This document shows, in pieces, positions 43,516-52,071 of a stretch of 62,945 nucleotides of DNA. The DNA is taken from contig CP070632.1 in the NCBI GenBank assembly GCA_020356065.1, forward strand, positions 901,077-964,021, written 5' to 3'. The position numbers and the translations under genes are program-made. How positions within the stretch are numbered: position 1 is the stretch's first letter; the number at the start of each line of letters is the position of its first letter. The DNA is from Nitrospiraceae bacterium. Its GTDB lineage: Bacteria; Nitrospirota; Thermodesulfovibrionia; UBA6902. The notes below the pieces were generated by a model that made no database searches, had not been told where the DNA came from, and saw nothing but the letters and a program-made list of their open reading frames with translations.

Positions 43516-44877
43516 TTATTTTTCAAGCTTAAATTGTTTTAAAAGTTCAAATCCTGTATCAAGCGTTTCAATAATGCTTCTTCTGCCTGCCCTCTGCTGA
43601 ATAAATTCCCGTTCAAATAAATCTGCAAAGTTAAGCATTTCTTTGTCATTTTCTGTCATCCCGTCCCTCCCGACTATCGCCTCGAGTCTTCTCAGGTCTC
43701 TCCCTTTTGCATAATATTTATAGAGAAGGTTTGATATATGCCTGTGGTCCTCCCTTGTATGCCCCTTGCCTATCCCTCTCTGCATCAGTCTTGACAGGCT
43801 CGGAAGCACATCCACTGGCGGAAATATGCCTTTCTGATGTAGTTCCCGACTCAAAACAATTTGTCCTTCAGTAATGTACCCGGTGAGGTCAGGTATGGGG
43901 TGTGTGATATCGTCTTCAGGCATGGTCACAACAGGGAGCATGGTAACAGACCCCTGTTGTCCCCGGATTCGGCCCGCCCGTTCATAAAGCGATGCAAGGT
44001 CTGAATACATGTATCCGGGATAGCCCCTTCTGCCGGGCAGTTCTTCTCTTGCAGTGGAAACCTCACGTAATGCATCACAGTAGTTTGTCATGTCGGTTAT
44101 TATCACGAGTACATCCATGCCTTTATCAAAGGCGAGATACTCTGCGACACTGAGTGCAAACCTCGGTGCAAGAAGCCTTTCCATGACAGGTTCATCCGCC
44201 ATGTTTACAAAAGCGACAAACCCCGACTGCATGTCATCGATTACCCTCTTGTAAAAGGAGTATTCGTAAAAGGTCAGTCCAAGTGCTGCAAACACAACTA
44301 TAAAATCACTGGCATGCCCGGTTGTATATTCCTCCCTGGCACCCTCCTTCCCACCGATAAGTCTGGCATTTTTCAATACTGCCGCAACAACTTCCTTTGA
44401 TGGCAGACCTGCACATGAAAACACCGGCAGCTTCTGGCCTTTTACCAGGGTGTTGAGGCCATCAATCACAGAAACGCCTGTTTCGATAAAATCCACGGGT
44501 CTTGCCCTTGCAGATGGATTCATGGGAAAGCCTGCGATGGGCGACCACTTCTCTGGCAAAAACATGGGAAAACCATCCTTTGGCTGAAAGGAACCGTTAA
44601 ATACCCTTCCGATCATATCGCGCGAAAGAGGGGCCCTCTTTACAGAGTCAGTAAATACAACTGATGTACGTTTAATATCAAGTCCGTGAGTTTCAGCGAA
44701 TACCTCGATCAGCACTGTATCGCCATGTATTTCAAGGACCTCTGCGTCCAGCTGCCTGTTGTCAGGCGTTTGTACCTTTACAACCTCTCCTATTCTCGCA
44801 CTCATTACATCATGCACAAAGAGGAGGGGCCCTGCTATGGAAGTGATAGTGCCGTATTTGTGATCAAAAAGTCGCAT
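43516..44877 (-). CDS. atpB: V/A-type ATPase non-catalytic subunit B
   Basis: A 453-residue subunit. It lacks the P-loop of subunit A (CAGLPSKEVVAAV at that place) but retains the B fold and its nucleotide-interface motifs (MADEPVMERLLAPR, GRRGYPGYMYSDLASLYERAGRI, DDITHPIPDLTGYITEGQIVLSR). It alternates with A in the head. Preceded by an 18-bp-arm hairpin repeat. Confidence 0.95.
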   Translation of the reverse strand: MRLFDHKYGTITSIAGPLLFVHDVMSARIGEVVKVQTPDNRQLDAEVLEIHGDTVLIEVFAETHGLDIKRTSVVFTDSVKRAPLSRDMIGRVFNGSFQPKDGFPMFLPEKWSPIAGFPMNPSARARPVDFIETGVSVIDGLNTLVKGQKLPVFSCAGLPSKEVVAAVLKNARLIGGKEGAREEYTTGHASDFIVVFAALGLTFYEYSFYKRVIDDMQSGFVAFVNMADEPVMERLLAPRFALSVAEYLAFDKGMDVLVIITDMTNYCDALREVSTAREELPGRRGYPGYMYSDLASLYERAGRIRGQQGSVTMLPVVTMPEDDITHPIPDLTGYITEGQIVLSRELHQKGIFPPVDVLPSLSRLMQRGIGKGHTREDHRHISNLLYKYYAKGRDLRRLEAIVGRDGMTENDKEMLNFADLFEREFIQQRAGRRSIIETLDTGFELLKQFKLEK

Positions 44878-44897
44878 TGTTTTAAAAAACCAAAAAA

Positions 44898-44976
44898 GGT
44901 AGTCAGTAGTTAGTATTCAGTAGAAAGGAAACTTCCAAGTAAAGTTTTTTCCCTTAACTACTAACTGCTGACTACC
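44898..44976. repeat. Palindromic repeat between atpA and atpB
   Basis: GGTAGTCAGTAGTTAGTA (44898-44915) and TACTAACTGCTGACTACC (44959-44976) are reverse complements with one wobble, loop about 43 nt. The arms are built of 7-nt TAGTCAG/TAGTTAG units. Confidence 0.75.
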
Positions 44977-44978
44977 GA

Positions 44979-46607
44979 CTACTTATTTTTCTTCTCGTTT
45001 AATATTTCATCTAATTGAACACCCTGCTTTAATTTCTCATCAGCGGTTTTGTAAAAGTCCAGTATCTCCTTGATTATTGACAAAGTACGTGCAGGTGGTG
45101 AAAAGGCATCATCAGTATAGGCATTCTGGCAGAGAAATTTCATCCTGATCATCTCCGCTGTATGCATCAACAGTCTGTCTGCGTCCTGAAGACCTTCGAC
45201 TCCCACTATCTCTGCAACTTCTCTGAGCTCCTCTTCTTTTTGCAGTATCTCCTTACATGTTGACAGGGCGTGCTCCCATTCAGGCATAAACTTTTCTGCA
45301 TGGTGTTCCAGCAGTTCGGCCCCATACAGTGAATAACTCTGAAACCAGTTGATAGCAGGAAAGTGTCTCCTGTGAGCAAGTGATGTATCAAGCATGAGAA
45401 ATGCCCCGGAAGTTCTCAGACATGACTGTGTGACAGGCTCTGTGAAGTCGCCGCCCGGAGGGGAAACAGAAAGTATCATACTAAGCGAGCCGGTCTTCCC
45501 ACTGTTTGTTTCAACAACACCAGCCCTTTCGAGAAAGCCTGACAATCGGGATGCAAGGTAGGTGGGGTATCCTTCCTCGCCCGGAAGTTCCTCAAGAGAA
45601 GATGATATCTCTCTCAGCGCTTCAGCCCATCTTGATATGCTGTCAGCGAGAAAAAGCACATGAAGCCCCATATCCCGGTAGTATTCCGCCATAGTCACTG
45701 CGGTGTAAATAGATGCCTCTCTTGCAGCAACCGGCATATTTGAAGTATTTACGCAGAGTATTGTTCTTTCCATTAGTGTCCGTTTTGTCCACGGATCTGC
45801 AAGCATTTCAAACTCTTCAATGAGTTCCGCCATCTCATTACCCCGCTCACCGCAGCCAGCATATACGACAATATCAATATCCGCAAACTTTGCAATGGAT
45901 TGATCAAGAATAGTCTTACCTGTTCCGAATCCTCCCGGCATGATTGCAGTGCCTCCCTTTGCAATAGTGAAAAGGAAGTCAATAGACCTCTGACCCGTCA
46001 CCAAGGGTTCTGTCGGCGAATACTTCCTTTTATAAGGGAGCGGAACCCTTACAGGCCAGTCATAAAATCCGGGAATCTCCGATCCGTCTTCCATTACCCC
46101 TATCGGCCGGTCAAGATGTATCTCGCTTTCTGCAATCCATGCAATCTTTCCTTTTACATCAGCTGGGCAGGAGATGTAATGTTCAAATGGGCCTTCTTTA
46201 ACATATCCGATGATTTCTCCTGTGGAGACCTGTTCTCCTTTTTTCCTGACAGCATGAAATATCCACTTTCCGGATATATCCAGTGCACTCAGTTCTTTTA
46301 CCCCTCTTATAAAAGGTCCGGATTCTTCCTTCAGCCTTTGAAGCGGCCGCTGAAGACCATCGAATATTCCGGAAAGGAGTCCGGGCCCGAGTCTCACGGT
46401 GAGAGGCATACCTGTTGATTGCACAGGTTCATCAATAGCAAGCCCCTGGGTATCTTCATATACCTGAACGACTGACCTGTCTTTCTCAATCCTTACAACC
46501 TCACCCGTAAGCATGGCATTCCCGACAAAGACCCTCTCATATAGTTTTAATCCCTTTATATCAGTGATTACCGTCGGCCCTGATATACCTGTAATTTTTC
46601 CTGTCAT
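44979..46607 (-). CDS. atpA: V/A-type ATPase catalytic subunit A
   Basis: A 542-residue ATPase subunit, a little shorter than the usual 580-600. The P-loop GGFGTGKT, the catalytic Glu region (GCGERGNEM), SISRWAEALREISSSLEELPGEEGYPTYLASRLSGFLERAG, and SPPGGDFTEPVTQ are all intact. The N-terminal barrel and the A-specific bulge are present. It hydrolyses or synthesises ATP at the A/B interface. Confidence 0.96.
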   Translation of the reverse strand: MTGKITGISGPTVITDIKGLKLYERVFVGNAMLTGEVVRIEKDRSVVQVYEDTQGLAIDEPVQSTGMPLTVRLGPGLLSGIFDGLQRPLQRLKEESGPFIRGVKELSALDISGKWIFHAVRKKGEQVSTGEIIGYVKEGPFEHYISCPADVKGKIAWIAESEIHLDRPIGVMEDGSEIPGFYDWPVRVPLPYKRKYSPTEPLVTGQRSIDFLFTIAKGGTAIMPGGFGTGKTILDQSIAKFADIDIVVYAGCGERGNEMAELIEEFEMLADPWTKRTLMERTILCVNTSNMPVAAREASIYTAVTMAEYYRDMGLHVLFLADSISRWAEALREISSSLEELPGEEGYPTYLASRLSGFLERAGVVETNSGKTGSLSMILSVSPPGGDFTEPVTQSCLRTSGAFLMLDTSLAHRRHFPAINWFQSYSLYGAELLEHHAEKFMPEWEHALSTCKEILQKEEELREVAEIVGVEGLQDADRLLMHTAEMIRMKFLCQNAYTDDAFSPPARTLSIIKEILDFYKTADEKLKQGVQLDEILNEKKNK

Positions 46608-46924
46608 ATTCTGAGCCTCACATGATATCCTATTGCCCGCCTGATCAGCCTCACCGCGTAGTCTTCTATGCCGGCCTCAGGTCTCTCCGGTGATGGCAGG
46701 ACAACTAAAATCCCGCGCCATGATTTTTCAATCTCTTTCAGTTTATCTTCCGGAACTGCTTTTATGAGCTGCTCATCTATGACCAGGAGTCCTGTATCCG
46801 GTTCGTTTGCAATTTTCCGGATCATGATCTCTGCATCTTCCTGTTTCGCTACATAGTGACTTACTCCTGTGAGTTTAAAACCGAATTCTGCATCAGCCGG
46901 AGTCATAATGACAATCCTTTTCAT
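46604..46924 (-). CDS. atpF: V/A-type ATPase subunit F
   Basis: A 106-residue Rossmann-like central-stalk subunit (KRIVIMTPADAEFGFKLTGV, TGLLVIDEQLIKAVPE, GILVVLPSPE). It overlaps subunit A by 4 nt and subunit C by 4 nt. Position and size fit subunit F. Confidence 0.9.
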   Translation of the reverse strand: MKRIVIMTPADAEFGFKLTGVSHYVAKQEDAEIMIRKIANEPDTGLLVIDEQLIKAVPEDKLKEIEKSWRGILVVLPSPERPEAGIEDYAVRLIRRAIGYHVRLRI

Positions 46925-47892
46925 AATATCACCAGTTCCTTACGGAGATGTACTTTTTCAATATCCCTGCTATAAAGGAGAATACTGAAATTCCGTGCCT
47001 CCGTATAAATCTTCCAGAGATAATCCAGAATCAATGCGGCTCCAGAGCCTTCTCTCGCTTTCAACTTCAGGTATTTTGTCAGGCCGGCAAACAGGGTGTT
47101 TTCGATTTCAGATGCACCAGGCTCATGAATGCTGATTCCGGTACGTTGATGGATAAGCCGGATAATAGGGGTTATTCCTCCTTCCTGAATCGTTTTCCTC
47201 AGCATTGACTCGCTGATACTGCCGCCTTGAATAAACACGGGATCTGTTTTTATAGCCCATCTTTCATGCTTGTATAGAGTCATGATGTTCTTTATGTCTA
47301 TAAGAAAAACAAAAAAACCATGTGACACGGGGTGAAGCTTCAAAGAGATGATATGATGCATAAAGACGTTGACCACTTTCTCTTCAACTCCTTTTAACCC
47401 TTCTTCTGCAAATATCTCTTTGAGCCCTGTGGTTCCGTCCATGGAAGATATGAACTTTTTTTCAAACTCTTCAAGTAGTAAAGCGAGCTCTGCTTCTTTC
47501 CCGAGTACTTCCTTCACTTCTCGTGACAGGAGGCTGTATAAGAGGATGTCCTCTGCTTTTGTTGATGTTTCTTTCTCAATCTTATGTCTCAAACACAGGA
47601 CAATTGTTTTTGTTTCAGAATATATAAAGAACGGATTGAAGATATTTCTCAATCCCCTGTTCATCTGTAAATAGACCCATCTGAACTCTTTTAACATGTA
47701 TTTCCACACGCCTTCTTTTGTATATTCGGCTACCAGACTTTTGTAGTATGCCGGCAGCAGAGTCTCTGCAGGAGCCGGCCCGGAGAGGATATCATCCCAT
47801 TTTTTTACGAGCCGGGCACGTCTTCCCTGTATCCTTGCTATTAAATATTCTGCTGGATATCCGCTTCCTTCAGGGTTTAGAAGAAGGTTCAT
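46921..47892 (-). CDS. atpC: V/A-type ATPase subunit C/d
   Basis: A 323-residue all-helical subunit that couples the stalk to the K ring. It lacks obvious catalytic motifs; hydropathy and the conserved spacing (RARLVKKWDDIL, DIKNIMTLYKHERWAI, KLHPVSHGF) and operon place identify it. It overlaps subunit E by 23 nt. Confidence 0.82.
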   Translation of the reverse strand: MNLLLNPEGSGYPAEYLIARIQGRRARLVKKWDDILSGPAPAETLLPAYYKSLVAEYTKEGVWKYMLKEFRWVYLQMNRGLRNIFNPFFIYSETKTIVLCLRHKIEKETSTKAEDILLYSLLSREVKEVLGKEAELALLLEEFEKKFISSMDGTTGLKEIFAEEGLKGVEEKVVNVFMHHIISLKLHPVSHGFFVFLIDIKNIMTLYKHERWAIKTDPVFIQGGSISESMLRKTIQEGGITPIIRLIHQRTGISIHEPGASEIENTLFAGLTKYLKLKAREGSGAALILDYLWKIYTEARNFSILLYSRDIEKVHLRKELVIL

Positions 47893-48460
47893 ATACAGAT
47901 ACCTCGTTGTAAATACTGCTGATTAATAACGGAAGAAGGTCTTCCCAGGCTTTTTCCAGTCTTTTTTCAAAAGTATTGGCAATGGATACTCTCCCATCCT
48001 CACGGATGACTTCAAGACCTCCGGATATATTTTCATCGGGTATACAATGTGAACCCGGAAAGTGTTCCTGAGCAATGTTCAGATCCTGAGGGTTAACACG
48101 TATATCCTTCCAGTGAGAATCAGGGAGTTCTTTTACGAGCAGGGAAAACACATCTCTGGACCTTGCATCTCTCAGTTTGCAAAGACAGGACAGGGCCAGG
48201 GGATACAGCCTTTCTGAAAGGGCCCTTTCTGCAGAGAGTTTTATTATACGTGCCCTGTTTCTTATCCCTGAGATAATGGAGGCTTCCTCTTGCTTGACAG
48301 CCGCTTCCTGCTCCTTTTGATACTTCTCTCTTAATGCTGCAATCTTTCGGTGTGTCTCCGCATTGATCTCTTCGGCTTCAGCCTTGACCTTGCTCCATAG
48401 AAGGTTAATTGTCTCTTCTCTTTCTTTATGGAGACTTTCGATTAGCTCTCTGTGACCCAA
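47870..48460 (-). CDS. atpE: V/A-type ATPase subunit E
   Basis: A 196-residue peripheral-stalk subunit. A long coiled coil (about 5-90, rich in KAEAEEINAETHRKIAALREK) precedes a globular domain (about 95-190). It pairs with subunit H. Assignment rests on the coiled-coil layout and operon order. Confidence 0.85.
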   Translation of the reverse strand: MGHRELIESLHKEREETINLLWSKVKAEAEEINAETHRKIAALREKYQKEQEAAVKQEEASIISGIRNRARIIKLSAERALSERLYPLALSCLCKLRDARSRDVFSLLVKELPDSHWKDIRVNPQDLNIAQEHFPGSHCIPDENISGGLEVIREDGRVSIANTFEKRLEKAWEDLLPLLISSIYNEVSVYEPSSKP

Positions 48461-48463
48461 TGT

Positions 48464-48679
48464 TCAGCCTCCAAAGAGAATCATCGACGCGACAACAAAA
48501 CCCAGTATTACCATAGTCTCCGGAATCGCGACAAGGATAATTATCGTGGCAGTCAATTCGGGCTTCTCAGCAAGTGCACCTGCACCTGCAGAACCGATCT
48601 TTGACTGAACCCATGCAGTGGCAAGGGCAGTAAGTCCGATTGCAAGTGCTGCGGCAAATGCCATAAGTACCTTTTCCAT
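48464..48679 (-). CDS. atpK: V/A-type ATPase proteolipid subunit K (single hairpin)
   Basis: A 71-residue proteolipid with two helices and the polar loop AEKPE. The ion-binding Glu is in IPETMVILG. Helix 1 carries Gln (AWVQSKIGSAG) 16 residues before the loop Glu of PE, the same spacing as Gln32 in Na+-binding c subunits, and the Glu is followed by Thr. This fits a Na+ site; H+ use cannot be excluded. Many bacterial V-type K subunits are four-helix forms; this one is short, like archaeal A-type rings. Confidence 0.92.
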   Translation of the reverse strand: MEKVLMAFAAALAIGLTALATAWVQSKIGSAGAGALAEKPELTATIIILVAIPETMVILGFVVASMILFGG

Positions 48680-48796
48680 ACATTACCCTCCTTCGTTAAG
48701 ACCGTTATTAATTACCCGTTATACGTCTCAGATAATCAGTGATGAGTATCAAGTTTTTATCCGGATAACGTGTAACATGTAACTTATATTGTTTTA

Positions 48797-50692
48797 TCAA
48801 TGCGAAATTTCCTCTTCCTTTCTAAAGGGTTCAAACTTTCTCCCCCCCGGTTCGATAAACTTGGTGAAAAATTCAACATAGTGAAGCCTCAATGAATGAA
48901 TAGTGGGAGCAAAAACACCTATGATGAGATTGAGAAGATGTATCAATGTGGCAACTACAATACCGGTGATGATATCTCCTGTCATTCCTGCAAGACGGTT
49001 CGCAACATATGCCAACAGTACAGATGTGAGACCTATTGCCATTATCCTTGCATAGGAGATAATATTTCCTATGCTCTTCATCAGTTCAAGAGGCGCAAGC
49101 AGGCCGCCAGCAAACAGCAGAAAGGGACTCAGGAATAAAATCGCCAGAACAATAGGTCTTGTAAGCAAGACGGGAAACAGGCCAAATAAGGATGCAATGA
49201 GAAAGAGAATACAGATGATAACAAGCAGATTTAAAAGCTTGCAGAGTGCCTCCCTTTTCATCTTTCTCCTGAAGGCAGATACAAATCCCAGAAAACTCCC
49301 CAGGAGTATATGAACCACACCTACAGTGACTGAAAAATATAACATTGGCATAATCGATGTTCGCCTCTCAACTAGAAGGGGTTTCAGGCCAAAAAGCCTG
49401 TGACCGAGATCACCAAACAACTCACCATAGATTATCCCGAAAAGAAAGGTATAGAGAGAGGATATGAAAAGAATTTTAGCGGCATCACTCACATATATCT
49501 TCTTCTTGAATCTCTTTATCATAAAAAGGGAGAGCGATATCAGTATAAGCCCGTATCCTGCATCACCAAGAATCATCCCGAAAAAAAGCGGGAAGAATAT
49601 GCCGATGAATGGAGTCGGATCATACGATGAATACCTGGGTAACGGGAGTATTTTTGTAAAGAGTTCGAAGGGCTTGAAATAAAGAGGGTTTTTCAGGATA
49701 ACGGGCATTCTGTCCAGGTCTTCTTCACTGATCTCCATCTCTTCAAGGACCACCTTGCCCGAAAAATCACTGCTTAACTTTGTCCTGAGTGCATCTACAC
49801 CTTCATAAGCCATCCATCCATAGATGAGAAAACACATCCTTGTTTCAAACACAGACCCGGCTGCGTTTAAAACAGAAAGGCTTTCACCTATCCATTCCCT
49901 GACTCTTTCATAAATACTCCCCCACTTTGTTGCAAAACTGTCCAGCTGCATCTCAAGGGCTTCGATGTCACTGCATATCCCGGTAATCCTCTTTCTCAGT
50001 AATTCAATTTTCTGAAAGAATGAGAGCCCTTCAAAGGAAAAAGGAAATTTAAACTCAGGTATATCCTTATCGCTGAGAGTGCTTTTTATTTTGTCTGACA
50101 TTTCCCTGTCAATAGCAATAAGGCCTACGATTGTTCCATCTGAAGCGGTTGACGTCCTAAGGTCAAACTTTCCTTCCACCTGCTTCGTCAGGAATTTATT
50201 AAGAAGTTCTACAGATTCAGGGTCACGGAGAGTGAGCCCGATCAGGTCCGTGTCAGGGGTCCTCCTCAAACCATTGAGAAGGGACTCGATAGAATCGAGG
50301 AAGATGTTATAGCGGTCAAGTTCAGCAAGCTCTTTCCGGAGGGTATCTTTTTTTTGCGACATTTCACGGCAGCTCAGGAGGTGCTGCTGGAGGGTTTCAC
50401 TGATCGTATCAATGATTGGGCGGGGGTCGATATAGCTCTTTTTTATTGGGATTTTCGGGAGATATGAAAAAAGCTCATCTATTTTGCCTTTCAGGTCCTC
50501 AAGGAAAAAACGTTCTGACATGGTACCTTTATCGGGCAGGAAGGAATCTATATACACTGCATCCTTCTTCTCAATAAAACCTTTCGTGCTGGGCTCAATC
50601 TGAAGATGACCTGATTCCTGCAGGAGATAGAGGACTTTTTCAAGCAGTTCTCTCGGGCCTGCTATCTCTACCTTGGACATTTTGACTATCAT
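48797..50692 (-). CDS. atpI: V/A-type ATPase subunit I (a subunit)
   Basis: A 631-residue subunit. A cytoplasmic domain with coiled coils (about 1-330) is followed by about eight helices (about 345-610). Signatures: YDPTPFIGIFFPLFFGMILGDAGYGLIL, GIIYGELFGDLG, ISYARIMAIGLTSVLLAYVAN (with the essential Arg), and LIHLLNLIIGVFAPTIHSLRLHYVEFFTKF. It forms the ion half-channels facing the K ring. Confidence 0.95.
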   Translation of the reverse strand: MIVKMSKVEIAGPRELLEKVLYLLQESGHLQIEPSTKGFIEKKDAVYIDSFLPDKGTMSERFFLEDLKGKIDELFSYLPKIPIKKSYIDPRPIIDTISETLQQHLLSCREMSQKKDTLRKELAELDRYNIFLDSIESLLNGLRRTPDTDLIGLTLRDPESVELLNKFLTKQVEGKFDLRTSTASDGTIVGLIAIDREMSDKIKSTLSDKDIPEFKFPFSFEGLSFFQKIELLRKRITGICSDIEALEMQLDSFATKWGSIYERVREWIGESLSVLNAAGSVFETRMCFLIYGWMAYEGVDALRTKLSSDFSGKVVLEEMEISEEDLDRMPVILKNPLYFKPFELFTKILPLPRYSSYDPTPFIGIFFPLFFGMILGDAGYGLILISLSLFMIKRFKKKIYVSDAAKILFISSLYTFLFGIIYGELFGDLGHRLFGLKPLLVERRTSIMPMLYFSVTVGVVHILLGSFLGFVSAFRRKMKREALCKLLNLLVIICILFLIASLFGLFPVLLTRPIVLAILFLSPFLLFAGGLLAPLELMKSIGNIISYARIMAIGLTSVLLAYVANRLAGMTGDIITGIVVATLIHLLNLIIGVFAPTIHSLRLHYVEFFTKFIEPGGRKFEPFRKEEEISH

Positions 50693-50696
50693 GTTA

Positions 50697-51011
50697 TTAA
50701 CCCGGCAGAATATTGATGATGTGTTTTAAAATTATTTTCTTCAGTATGTCATCGTCAAGTGTTTCGAGTCTCTTTGCTTCATTGTGCACATTTTTTATGA
50801 TGTCTTCGGCTTTTTTTCCGGCATTCAACCTGGCCTTGCTTATTGCATCATTAAGATTTCTTCTTAATTCTTTTTCCTCAGTGCGTACTTTTTCTTCAGC
50901 CTCGCGTTTTGTGTTTTCGAGCCACTCCTCTGACATTTTTTTTTCAATCTCAATGCTTTTTTGAACCTCCCTTTCAACTTCGACTACCTTACTGAGGATA
51001 TCGTCGTCCAT
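50697..51011 (-). CDS. V/A-type ATPase peripheral-stalk subunit H
   Basis: A 104-residue coiled-coil protein (EVEREVQKSIEIEKKMSEEWLENTKREAEEKV...). Size and place at the head of the ATPase operon match subunit H/G (AhaH, NtpF), the partner of subunit E. The 5' region upstream carries a structured RNA candidate. Confidence 0.85.
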   Translation of the reverse strand: MDDDILSKVVEVEREVQKSIEIEKKMSEEWLENTKREAEEKVRTEEKELRRNLNDAISKARLNAGKKAEDIIKNVHNEAKRLETLDDDILKKIILKHIINILPG

Positions 51012-51084
51012 AATTAGATTTTAGCAGGAAATACTTAAAAAACAAGGTGTTTTTATAGGCTTATTAGACTTTTTAACGCTGGTC

Positions 51085-51179
51085 AATCGCCGTCAGAAAC
51101 TGACACTGGAAATTTGAGCCATGATCACGAGGATATCTGACTTTACCGGATATCCGGTCATGGTGAAAGGCGATTTTTT
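51085..51179 (-). ncRNA. Candidate structured 5'-leader RNA of the ATPase operon
   Basis: Reading the minus strand, AATCGCC and GGCGATT (plus coordinates 51169-51175 and 51085-51091) close a junction that contains CCATGA/TCATGG (51158-51163 with 51119-51124), GGATATC/GATATCC (51149-51155 with 51131-51137) and GTCAG-TTT-CTGAC (51100-51104 with 51092-51096). All helices are perfectly paired. The element ends 73 nt before the first ATPase gene. On the plus strand it is followed by six T, so a plus-strand RNA is the alternative. It could be a riboswitch; a Na+-I (DUF1646) riboswitch would fit the operon, but I cannot match its consensus from memory. Confidence 0.55.
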
Positions 51180-51303
51180 GCAGGGTGGTAAGGAATATGC
51201 ACTATGTACACGGAATCGATGATCGAACATCATTATCAATATTATGTGGAGCTCATGAAAGAGGAGAGACTGGAATATGGGGGGATAACAAAACAGGTAA
51301 GCG

Positions 51304-51780
51304 CTATTGGGAAACCGCTTCTACCCCCCATTCCGATAACTTCTCAAGGATCCGGTCAAGAAAGTCGTCCATTCTGTCTGATACAGTTTCAGACAAATCT
51401 GTGGCCGTATCCATGGAGAGGGGTTGCATACCGATCAGGCATATTTCATCTGGCATTAGATTCTTTATTTTTGCTGCGAAAAGAAGATCAGGCAGACCGA
51501 TCTGATGGACAGAGAGCTTGGTACTCAGAAAGGCGGGGATGTTATCACCCTCAACTGTATCGATTGTGCCGGGGTCTTTTTTGAAATTGGCGGCATCAAT
51601 AATCAGTATCTTGTCGCGGTTCTCAAAAAGAGGCAGGAGATCGAGTCCTTTTGTTCCGCCGTCAATCAGTTCGATGGAAGGAGAGAAATGATACTCATGC
51701 ATCAGTTTGTGTACTACATGCACACCAATACCGTCATCACTCAACAGTATATTGCCTATGCCAAAGACAGCTATATTCAA
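51304..51780 (-). CDS. Hydrogenase maturation protease (HyaD/HybD family)
   Basis: A 158-residue endopeptidase. The metal/Ni-binding set is present: FGIGNILLSDDGIGVHVV (Glu replaced by Asp in the usual GNxLxxDxGxG), DAANF and HQIGLPDLL. It cleaves the C-terminal tail of the large subunit after Ni insertion; the substrate at 52.8 kb has a 15-residue tail after its final His. The start is TTG at 51780 with an AGAAAGGA ribosome site. Confidence 0.9.
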   Translation of the reverse strand: MNIAVFGIGNILLSDDGIGVHVVHKLMHEYHFSPSIELIDGGTKGLDLLPLFENRDKILIIDAANFKKDPGTIDTVEGDNIPAFLSTKLSVHQIGLPDLLFAAKIKNLMPDEICLIGMQPLSMDTATDLSETVSDRMDDFLDRILEKLSEWGVEAVSQ

Positions 51781-51840
51781 TGAATTCCTTTCTGTTAATC
51801 CAAAAAACGCACTCGAATTATGCAGGCTCAGGATAACAAT

Positions 51841-51960
51841 TTAGTTTTTGATACCGTAGATGCAATATTCACAATCGGGCGTGCATTTTTTTGTTCAAAG
51901 CCATACAGTTTTTAATAAGAGATTCATCGAGTTAACTAAATTATCTTTCAATGTCTGCAT
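51841..51960 (-). CDS. Small Cys-rich ORF with internal UGA (uncertain)
   Basis: The minus frame from ATG at 51958-51960 to TAA has 39 sense codons if the UGA at codon 22 is read through: MQTLKDNLVNSMNLL..., KTVWL-U-TKKCTPDCEYCIYGIKN. The C-terminus has CTPDCEYC. The UGA might be Sec or a stop. No ribosome site and no convincing SECIS hairpin are visible. The position between cytochrome b and protease genes makes it worth noting, but I do not rate it strongly. Confidence 0.25.
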
Positions 51961-52014
51961 TATTTTGGCTAATCGAGCATGGTTTCCTTATTAAAACTGA
52001 CTGTAACGATAATA

Positions 52015-52044
52015 CGCCCCGGAAGTTTCACCTCTTCCGGGGCG
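52015..52044 (-). terminator. Strong hairpin after the cytochrome b gene
   Basis: CGCCCCGGAAG (52015-52025) and CTTCCGGGGCG (52034-52044) pair perfectly around an 8-nt loop. On the minus strand it is followed by TATTATCGTT, only weakly T-rich, so it may be a terminator or a stabilising 3' end of the hydrogenase structural transcript. Confidence 0.6.
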
Positions 52045-52071
52045 CAGTGTGTGGACATGTGTTAAGATGTT

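Noticed and set aside
48464-48679. F-type c subunit
   Set aside because: The short two-helix form looks F-type, but the neighbours are V/A-type subunits I, E, C, F, A, B and D.
51185-51584. Plus-strand ORFs opposite the maturation protease
   Set aside because: They run antisense to the well-supported protease gene and show no family features.
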